A stretch of DNA of 64,000 nt from assembly GCA_036023115.1 (NCBI GenBank), contig JAYKKT010000080.1, positions 10,066,501-10,130,500 on the forward strand, read 5' to 3'. Shown piece after piece: positions 58,001 to 64,000 of this stretch; position 1 is the stretch's first letter; each line of letters starts with the position of its first letter. The stretch comes from Brasenia schreberi (Eukaryota > Streptophyta > Magnoliopsida > Nymphaeales > Cabombaceae). The notes below the pieces were generated by a model, which was not told where the DNA came from, searched no databases, and was given only the letters and a program-made list of their open reading frames with translations. Made by a program: the position numbers and the translations under genes.

Positions 58001-61000
58001 CTAATGGATCAGATTCCGTATTACAAACTACTACAATTTACATGACTCAAACTTACTTATGACTCTACGTACACACCTATAACTAAATAATAACTCTAAT
58101 TAATCAAGATTTAACTTGATTTCCAACAAAAAGAACTAAGAAAACTTCTGCAAGGAATATTGTTGCTGAGAAAAGATGTGAAGTTAAATACGTTCCTATG
58201 AACATTCCAACAATAACTTCTCTCGTGTACAGGAGGTTTGGAGTCAAAAATTTAGGAATGCACTTGTCATTCCCAAATTTCCTTCTTTGATCTGTAAATT
58301 TAAGAATCAGAGGCCCAGTACGCAGGTTTCCTTCATAAATTTTCTTTATTTGCACAGAAAGAAATCCCACTTAGACGCAATCAGAACAGTCACAATTCAT
58401 ATGAAACAACTCAGATAGATCGGGGCTCCATATGGAAAGGCTTCATACTCAGTAACTCAAGTACTCAACATTCTTGGGAATGACGGATTAGATATGGTAG
58501 TATTAGCACATTGCCGGTGGTTGGTAGCTCTAATATCTAGCTGGCACCTTTTCTGTGTGAAACCCATGTGAATGGAGTGGGATGCAGGCAGCAGATGTTA
58601 ACCCTTCTTATTATTATTATTATTGTTGTTGTTGTTGTTGTTGTTGTTATTCCTGTTGCTGTTGCTGCTGTTGTTGTTACTATTATCATCTTTTCAGAAG
58701 TGGCCCATATAATTACGACAATAAGAAATACAAGTCATACATTATGGTGGGTCGTAAACTCAATCCCAAGACATATCTTTCAAAGTGAAAATCTCCCTGC
58801 TAAGGCATGAAACCAAACATAATAAGGACTCTGTCAGCAGAATTACATGAACGTATAAATGCCACCATTGTGGAATATCTATATGATCAGATAAAACGCC
58901 AGTGGTGGCAACAAAACCGGGGAAAGTATTCGTGGAAGGCAGTTCTTTCTATTATCTTAGTATTAGTGATCCTGGCTGAGTGACTCCTTTCCTTGATTAA
59001 CTATTGGCACCCATCCTACATTTTGTCCCTGTGAACAGAGGAGAAAGGGGGGGCTCAATGGGAAGAGGATCATAAATGAGATAGCAAGGAGGTCAACCTG
59101 AGCATGGATTCTGGCATCAACTTACCCTGAAACAGGTGTAACGGAATTTCAAAAGGAAATAGAAGAAAAACACAGAAAATCTGCAAGTGATACAACAAAA
59201 GAACCGTGTAGGTAAAGTTTCAATATGTACACTTTCAGTTGTCTATGCCGCCCACTATTTGCTGCTCTTTTTTAGGCGAAAACAAAAGCTATGGGTGTTA
59301 CGATACAGCAGCAATGTGGATGCACTAAAGGGGAGAAAGGCCCGATCTTTTTCGTAAGCTGGAGTGATGGTTTGATGAGAACCATAGTGAGCAAGGGCTT
59401 TTGGTTATTGCCGCATTGGGTGAAATGGGAAAATGAGATTAGACTGTGATGTTTGGCACTTGTTTGTTATTTGCCACATTGGGTGAAATGGGAGAATGAG
59501 ATTAGACTGTGATGTTTGGCATTTGTTTGTTATTTATATAGTACTGCAGTTTTTATGGTTATTTTTAGCCTTTAATATTATTTACTGAAGATTGCTTATG
59601 ACATGGAAATCACTGAATCTGTACAGAGTGTACAAAATCAGCATGGCTTACCTAGTATGTTTTCACCTTGCCCCTACAAGACTCCACTTGTCCGTGAAAA
59701 AAGTGACAAATCCGTCCAGAAAAGTGAAAGCTCTTCCAGGGCATGCATAAAACCTTTGGGAATTGGCTTGCACCTAAACAGTATTGGAAGTAAAGTGGAA
59801 AAAAACGTAGTTTGTCAGAAACCACTCTTAAGAAATGATAATACGACGTCACAAATGGAGAATTCATCATCCATAGTTTCCCAACATTCATCAAATGATC
59901 AAGAATTTGGCATCGACAACACAGGCTCAGCTGAAAAGTTTGCAAGTTCAGAGTCTCCCATCACTTGTCACTTCACTGAACAGGTAGACATGGATCAAGA
60001 GGCATCTGGTGTTGTGACTCCCGAAGCTACCTTCCATGCTCTGCTACTGGGTGTGGTTGGGATGGACAGTCGCATCAATTCTGAGGACTTCTGTAGTGAT
60101 CTCACTCCAATTGGAAATGAAACTCCTGCTTCAGTTGTCGCATGTGTCTCACAAGAAGAGATCAATCAATTGAATGTTAAGAAGAGGCAATTCTTTAATT
60201 TGGATTTAATAATTCTTTTTATGTTTCATTTTCTTCTGTACTCAAGCTGTATCTAATATGTTGACCTTTTCAGGAAGAAGTCTGTCGGTGCCACAAAAGA
60301 AGGTTGCAAACGCTGCAAATGCAAAAAGTCAAAATGCCTCAAACTGTAAGCTTATCTTAATAAGCATTTACATTCTTAAATAACTGGGATGTTCTCATGA
60401 CCATCATTATTCATGTCATAGATATTGTGATTGCTTTGCTGCTGGGACATACTGCATCGGTTCTTGTACATGCCGAGAGTGTCTAAATCGACCTGAGTTC
60501 AAGGATAAGGTTATTGCAGCACGTCAGCTGATAGAATCCCGTAATCCTCTTGCTTTTGCACCGAAGGTAATGTGGCATACTGTTGAGGCGCCACCAAACA
60601 GCAGTGCTGTAAGTGCTTCACTCACATATATTCTTTTACCAGCATCGGTACCCTTGAAGTAATTCAAGTTTGTCTTCGTCTCCACAGGGAGAAGGTACTG
60701 AAACACCTACATCAGCCAGACACAAACGTGGATGCAACTGCAAAAGGTCAAAGTGCCTCAAGAAGTATTGTGAATGCTATCAGGTTTACTTTTTGAGTGA
60801 GCACATTTCCATGTTTTCGATTTGCATTGGTTTGTAATTCTTACTCATCGATTATCCATCTTTTCTCTCACCCCTTTCTATAAAGGCTGGTGTGGGTTGT
60901 TCTGATGGTTGCAGGTGTGAATCATGCAAAAATATTTTCGGCAAAAAAGAAGGTATGGTCAACCTGGTCTCACAATCCACAACATACATGCATGGCAATG

Positions 61001-62271
61001 ATGCTTAAATAGAAACTGAGTAGAAATTCTTCTAAATTAGTGCTATTAATTGATGTTCCTTAATCCGAGAAACTTGAGCACATTCAGTAACAAATAGACT
61101 GCATGTTCTGAATTGTAATGTGTTGCTTCTATCCCTGCTTCCAGAGCCTAAATGAGCTTTTCATGAAGTATTTTTTTTTTCAGTTGGCTTCAATTCTGTG
61201 CTGTTTCAAAGAAGTTTAATTACTAATCGATTTATTTCCTCCAGGGTGCCTTCAAATTGAATATAAACCAGCTGAAGACATCAGATGGGAGGAGCGACCT
61301 GAAAATAATGTGTCCCTGGTCAAAGCTGATAAGAATCCCTTGCACCTGGACAGATGTCATCCCAGCAACCTTACACCTGTCACACCATTACTTTAGTACT
61401 CAAGCTATTCTTTAGATGTTTCATGTAAATGCAAGCTAATGATTCTTCAGGTTGTAATCTGATTTTCTTGGTGCGGTCTTTGTTCAGCCATGGAAGCACC
61501 TTCTCAAAACCTCAAGTTGCTGGAAGGTGGCATCCCTTTTCACCAGAATCAGAAGCTTCAAACCGTCAGTTGACTTCTGGAACACCTCGAAGGAGTCAGC
61601 GTTTGATTGCTGATAATTGCAGGTTCTCTCTCTGTGTGTGTGCGTATGTGTGGATAAGCATGCAAAGAGAACAACCCTGTTCCAGTTATCTTATTCAATC
61701 TCCTGATTATTGCAGGTTGTCAAAGGATACACAAGGCAATTCAGATATTTCTGTTTGCAAGCAGACTCAGCATGACTTGAAGGCCAGCAAAGTAAATCAA
61801 TTCTCACCAAGTTGGGATCAGCCTATGGAAGTGTGCACCACAACACCCTTGTCATATCCTTCAAGTGTTACTGTTGCTGAATCTGCAGATGCTGATAGAG
61901 GTTTAGGTGGTCAGCCTCACTATAAAGGCGTGGTTCCTTCTCGTTTGTTTGAACAGCAGAATTGTCCTGCTACACCCATGCATCATATTGGCAGTAAAAA
62001 GGTGCTTGAAATGGACTGTGATGATGGTATCCGTAGCAATATTGATGTTGAGACACCCGAGATACTCAATAGCACAAGCTCGCCGATTAAGGTGGTTAAG
62101 GCTGGTTCTCCGAATCAAAAGCGGGTTTCACCTCCACACATTTGCCTGACAGACTTGGCAAGATCTACCACTTCACCCAGCCTCCGAAGTAGCCGGAAAT
62201 TCATTCTGCAATCTGTGCCACCATTCCCTCCGCTCACTCCCTGCTGTGAGAGCAAGACAAATGAGAAGTGA
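49077..62271 (+). CDS. TSO1-like CPP protein (tesmin/TSO1 CXC domain), first exon not found
   Basis: Ten exons join in one frame into 976 residues: 49077-49237, 49371-50280, 59591-60186, 60274-60345, 60422-60608, 60688-60783, 60886-60952, 61245-61395, 61488-61622 and 61716-62271. The first reads [19 protein letters not shown] and VFTSPH, the classic CPP N-terminal motif normally preceded by a short exon, which I could not locate. Two cysteine-rich CXC domains (about residues 567-602 and 658-694) flank the RNPLAFAPK linker at 620-628. The C-terminus has the family motif [23 protein letters not shown]54-type proteins bind CHR promoter elements in the nucleus within DREAM/MuvB-like complexes and control cell-cycle genes; Arabidopsis TSO1 acts in meristem and flower development. 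One intron is GC-AG (60187-60273). Two introns are loaded with transposons. Confidence 0.9.
49371..50280 (+). CDS. CPP gene, large N-terminal exon
   Basis: This 910-bp exon follows the AG at 49369-49370 and ends at a consensus donor (GAG then gtaagt) at 50281. It encodes the Ser/Glu-rich, poorly conserved region of CPP proteins, including [20 protein letters not shown] and [10 protein letters not shown]. No folded domain is recognised. If transcription read through the donor, the frame would end at 50397. Confidence 0.85.
52717..52721 (+). repeat. 5-bp target-site duplication of Copia, left
   Basis: AAAAG precedes the left LTR and recurs at 58129-58133 after the right LTR. Five bases is the normal length for Copia integration. 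Confidence 0.8.
52722..53055 (-). repeat. 3' LTR of the Copia element
   Basis: Starts tgttgaattttgggcttg and ends gatttccaaca, matching 57794-58128 over its whole length. It differs from its partner by scattered substitutions, small indels and a 14-bp inverted segment at 52927-52940. Confidence 0.92.
53056..53070 (-). promoter_or_regulatory. Polypurine tract
   Basis: On the minus strand the sequence AACTTGAGGGGGCA directly precedes the 3' LTR (TGTTGG). This is the position and composition expected of the plus-strand primer of an LTR retrotransposon. Confidence 0.8.
53179..53937 (-). pseudogene. Copia RNase H and reverse-transcriptase end
   Basis: This 252-residue frame starts [15 protein letters not shown] (RT connection) and continues with [20 protein letters not shown] and [16 protein letters not shown]. 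The Copia RNase H follows: [30 protein letters not shown] and [15 protein letters not shown]. RNase H removes template RNA during reverse transcription. The segment is open, but it is separated from the rest of pol by stops. Confidence 0.88.
54016..54342 (-). pseudogene. Copia reverse transcriptase, palm part
   Basis: The frame carries [20 protein letters not shown] (first catalytic Asp), [33 protein letters not shown] and [13 protein letters not shown]. It terminates at 54016-54018, exactly where the Tyr of the YVDD box would be; the VDD triplet follows in the same frame. The copy is therefore inactive. Confidence 0.88.
54556..55578 (-). pseudogene. Copia integrase core and C-terminal part
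   Basis: This 340-residue frame begins [20 protein letters not shown]. It includes [19 protein letters not shown] (second catalytic Asp), [20 protein letters not shown] (catalytic Glu), [20 protein letters not shown] and [20 protein letters not shown]. These are the catalytic core and C-terminal domain that insert the DNA copy into the genome. A stop separates it from the zinc-binding part encoded upstream at 55621. Confidence 0.9.
55621..56769 (-). pseudogene. Copia gag C-terminal, protease and pre-integrase part
   Basis: This 382-residue frame contains [20 protein letters not shown] (a CX2CX4HX4C zinc knuckle), then the aspartic protease [10 protein letters not shown] and further on the pre-integrase zinc domain [17 protein letters not shown] with [10 protein letters not shown]. 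It covers packaging, polyprotein cleavage and the start of integrase. The N-terminal gag is in a separate frame at 56922-57320. Confidence 0.9.
56922..57320 (-). pseudogene. Copia gag N-terminal part
   Basis: From an internal Met ([20 protein letters not shown]) the frame reads [33 protein letters not shown] and [12 protein letters not shown]. This matches the gag-polypeptide domain of plant Copia elements. It ends in a stop before the next gag segment; the missing middle (56770-56921) is frameshifted. Confidence 0.85.
57781..57793 (-). promoter_or_regulatory. Primer-binding site, initiator tRNA-Met
   Basis: TGGTATCAGAGCC on the minus strand immediately follows the 5' LTR and is complementary to the 3' end of initiator tRNA-Met. 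The same site is used by the other Copia element (48142-48154), although their LTRs are unrelated. Confidence 0.9.
57794..58128 (-). repeat. 5' LTR of the Copia element
   Basis: This 335-bp repeat has TG...CA ends and matches 52722-53055. In the element's orientation it should hold the promoter. The AAAAG duplication follows at 58129-58133. Confidence 0.92.
58607..58682. repeat. Compound trinucleotide repeat (TTA)n-(TTG)n-(TGC/TGT)n
   Basis: TTA units pass into about seven TTG units, then into mixed CTG/TTG units within the CPP intron. The frames reading poly-Tyr/Cys and poly-Ile/Val here are artefacts of this repeat. Confidence 0.9.
59404..59528 (+). repeat. 62/63-bp tandem duplication before CPP exon 59591
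   Basis: 59404-59465 and 59466-59528 are near-identical (gggtgaaatggga, gagattagactgtgatgttt), differing by one inserted T and three substitutions. The array ends 62 bp before the exon at 59591, close to where the branch point and pyrimidine tract should lie. Confidence 0.9.
60187..60273 (+). other. GC-AG intron of the CPP gene
   Basis: To keep the frame from NQLNVKK into [11 protein letters not shown], exon 59591-60186 must end AAGAAGAG and the intron start GCAATT at 60187, with the acceptor ttttcag ending at 60273. The nearby GT at 60176 (gttaag) would shift the frame and lose CXC1. GC-AG introns are a known minor class of U2 introns. Confidence 0.7.
60274..60952 (+). CDS. CPP gene, exons for the two CXC domains
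   Basis: Exons 60274-60345 and 60422-60608 encode CXC1 ([19 protein letters not shown] continuing to CRECLNR) and the RNPLAFAPK linker. Exons 60688-60783 and 60886-60952 encode CXC2 ([20 protein letters not shown] and [12 protein letters not shown]). All zinc-ligand cysteines of the C-x-C-x4-C-x3-Y-C-x-C-x6-C-x3-C-x-C-x2-C pattern are present in both, along with the DNA-contacting Tyr residues. The DNA-binding part is therefore intact. Confidence 0.92.
61245..61395 (+). CDS. CPP gene, exon ending inside a potential stop codon
   Basis: The exon reads [20 protein letters not shown] and NLTPVTPLL. Its last two bases, TA, plus the first intron base make TAG (61394-61396). Splicing at gtactc instead gives TAC with the first base of exon 61488 and continues into [14 protein letters not shown], as in homologues. 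If the intron is retained, the protein ends here, about 230 residues short. Confidence 0.75.
61488..62271 (+). CDS. CPP gene, C-terminal exons with an in-frame 93-nt intron
   Basis: Exons 61488-61622 and 61716-62271 are separated by a GT-AG intron of 93 bases (61623-61715) that has no stop, so reading through it adds 31 residues (Cys/Val-rich from a TG repeat). Splicing joins ADNC-R-LSKDT. The C-terminus has [20 protein letters not shown] and the conserved [17 protein letters not shown]. It stops at 62269-62271. Confidence 0.85.
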
Positions 62272-62804
62272 AGGTTATGGTACAATGTTAGAGGAAGAGT
62301 GCTACCCTTCTCCATCTAAACATCCTAGGAGGATGCTCACTGCTGTCCCTGTTCTAAATCCTATGCTGCTCGTTAATCGTTCACTGCTCAGTGGCAACGG
62401 TCCAGAAAATATGTGAAAAGCTAAAGTTATCTTAATTGTAGTGTAGCACGTCATGTTTTATCATAGGTTATTCGTTGGTAAATTTTCGTATGTGCCAGGG
62501 AAAGACTATCTAATGGATGACTTTCTTGTTTGAATATATTGATTAGAAATTCCTCAATGCCTCTTCATGATGGTTACCCAATCTAGCCTGAAGAGGCATT
62601 GAGAGTGGCAACGGTCCAGAAAATATGTGAAAAGCTAAAGTTATCTTAATTGTAGTGTAGCACATCATGTTGTATCATAGGTTGTTCGTTGGTAAATTTT
62701 CGTATGTGCCTGGGAAAGACTATCTAATGGATGACTTTCTTGTTTGAATATATTGATTAGAAATTCCTCAATGCCTCTTCATGATGGTTACCCAATCTAG
62801 CCTG
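62272..62804 (+). other. CPP 3' untranslated region with internal duplication
   Basis: The sequence downstream of the stop contains a 201-bp direct repeat (62390-62590 and 62604-62804) separated by 13 bases. No canonical poly(A) signal could be fixed. The repeat copies differ at about five positions. Confidence 0.6.
62390..62804 (+). repeat. 201-bp tandem duplication with 13-nt inverted spacer
   Basis: Both units start agtggcaacggtccagaaaa and end cccaatctagcctg. The spacer aagaggcattgag (62591-62603) is the exact reverse complement of ctcaatgcctctt inside each unit. High identity indicates a fairly recent event. Confidence 0.92.
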
Positions 62805-64000
62805 GATCTCCAAGGCCCAGCTCATACCTAATGACGTAATTTTTACAGCCATAAACAGCAGGCTCAATTGCTTCTTTTCATTGCCCAATTGCATTAATGT
62901 CTGCGTTCAAACTTGATGCATAAACGATGGATGCCTTTCTTTTTGTTTCACTTTTCATGCTGTCTTTCCTGTGTTCAATGGCCAATTGTATCAATGGATA
63001 CTGGACAATCTTAGTTCAATGCATCCTCAGTCGATAGCGACCTCTGGTGCATATTCTTTTTTCGTATAACGCCAGCTTCATGTTAAGTCACTGATATTGC
63101 CCATTTATGAAGCATGTTAAGTCACTGATTTCAGCTGCGCAATTGATGTCGCTCACAGGTGCTGTTCTGCATCCGCTTGCCCGTTTGCCATCGTTTAGAA
63201 GCTACTGCAACTTACACCATCGTGGTGCCGCTTTGAAACAATCGGTTTTCTCTTTTGGGTTCCTCTTGAAACCTGTTACCCCCTGGCCTGGCTTATGTTT
63301 TTAGATAGCAGCTAAATGCACATAGTACATTTTTTGGAGTTGAATTGCTCTCAAGTGGATAACTATTCAGAATTGAGATGCTTAGCTTGCTGCTAACACA
63401 ATTAAAAGAGAATGAAAGGGCTTTCTTTGCAAAATGCGGATATCCAGATTGCACTGCAGCAACATGCATCTCAGTATCAACAGCTTCACTGCGCAAAAGT
63501 AGCAGAACGTGGGCCCACTTCTAAACTGGAGACGCTAGTAACCCAAAACGCGCAATCTGAGAAATGAAACTTCATGAGTTAACTGAACTTCAAGCGTCTT
63601 GAAAAGGAGCTTTATATGGCTAAGTAAGCTGACTGTTGTTTACAGTTCAATACTCTCAGTCTGCATAGTCTATTACAAGTAAAACTAACAAAAATACCAA
63701 GCAGGAGATTGGTGCACTATACAATCTTATATCAACATCGGAAGAAGGCAACGGTCCACGTAGCACCTTAGTATAACAAGAAATTTAACCCTTAGTGACT
63801 TTCTCCGTACTATCAGAAAACGAAAGAGATTAACACATCAGCTTTTCGGCAGAAACCATTACTAAATATGTGAGGCACGATCCTCATAAAACCATTCTTG
63901 GTTCTTGAATCCAGCATTATATTTACAAACCCTCCCTCTAGTACAAGCTTGATCTGCAACGTTGGCTGTTGAATTGACAGCAACAGTGGAAATCTAAGTT
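62805..64000. other. Noncoding region downstream of the CPP gene
   Basis: No gene can be supported. Short frames at 63107-63304 and 63293-63496 lack recognisable features. It could include the distal CPP 3' untranslated region or the 3' end of a neighbouring gene. Confidence 0.45.

Larger units (their letters stand above)
52722..58128 (-). mobile_element. Complete Ty1/Copia retrotransposon (5,407 bp)
   Basis: Both LTRs (334 and 335 bp), a tRNA-Met primer site, a polypurine tract and a 5-bp duplication (AAAAG) are present. Coding order on the minus strand is gag, protease, integrase, reverse transcriptase, RNase H, as in Copia. The frame is interrupted between gag parts, before the integrase, at the reverse-transcriptase YVDD position (stop at 54016-54018) and elsewhere. 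The LTRs differ at roughly 20 positions, suggesting insertion long ago. It lies antisense within the CPP intron. Confidence 0.93.
50281..59590 (+). other. 9.3-kb intron of the CPP gene
   Basis: The donor gtaagtag at 50281 and the acceptor ending gaag at 59590 are both in phase 0. The intron contains a complete Copia element at 52722-58128, a trinucleotide repeat at 58607-58682 and a 62-bp tandem duplication at 59404-59528. Outside these, 50400-52700 and 58134-59400 show no gene. The purine-rich frame at 50699-51013 is low-complexity. Confidence 0.75.

Noticed and set aside
52722..58128. Endogenous pararetrovirus or caulimovirus
   Set aside because: Paired LTRs, tRNA-Met primer site, polypurine tract and the order protease-integrase-RT-RNase H are those of Ty1/Copia; no movement or coat protein motifs are seen.
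58568..58810. Poly-Ile/Val or poly-Cys/Tyr protein
   Set aside because: The frames are products of the TTA/TTG/TGC trinucleotide repeat in an intron.

Overview
The window is nuclear DNA of a flowering plant. It has spliced genes with long introns, plant gene families (TSO1-type CPP protein, plant CCCH zinc-finger protein, plant Asp/Glu racemase-like gene), AT-rich intergenic DNA and abundant plant-type transposable elements (RTE and L1 LINEs, hAT, Mutator-like, Ty1/Copia). The species cannot be fixed from the sequence.

Layout: (1) 1-212 is the end of an RTE LINE, followed by about 3 kb of noncoding DNA. (2) 3388-7320 (+) is an aspartate/glutamate racemase-like gene with two exons. Exon 1 is broken by three frameshifts, one of which removes the conserved cysteine segment. 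(3) 7610-10828 (-) is a full-length RTE LINE bounded by a perfect 14-bp target-site duplication. (4) 13642-15409 (-) is an intact two-exon gene for a 340-residue protein with three CCCH fingers; finger 2 has Tyr in place of a zinc-ligand Cys. (5) 18.4-24.4 kb holds three more RTE copies, two of them forming a long inverted repeat. (6) 24.4-37 kb is TE-remnant and AT-rich territory: hAT pieces, Mutator-like and plant-mobile-domain relics, an L1-type relic and a ~90-bp minisatellite.

(7) From 49077 to 62271, probably starting much further upstream, lies a large TSO1/CPP (tesmin-like CXC) gene. I reconstruct ten exons encoding 976 residues; the first coding exon was not found. Its introns have absorbed most of the TEs. 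Upstream of exon 49077 lie a complete 3.3-kb hAT element (8-bp TSD GGTAGAAG) and a second related hAT in opposite orientation, itself split by a decayed Copia element. Intron 50281-59590 carries a complete 5.4-kb Copia element (335-bp LTRs, 5-bp TSD, initiator-Met-tRNA primer site).

The two better-preserved host genes encode regulatory proteins: a CCCH putative RNA/DNA binder and a DREAM/MuvB-type CHR-element binder. No operon-like or defence-like system is present. I did not find a convincing new biological system. The most checkable oddities are in the CPP gene: a GC-AG intron, a stop codon split by a splice site, an in-frame 93-nt intron, and a 3' duplication with a 13-nt inverted templated spacer. 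Others are a 14-bp microinversion between paired LTRs, the CCCH Cys-to-Tyr change, and the stop-only decay pattern of the hAT transposase.
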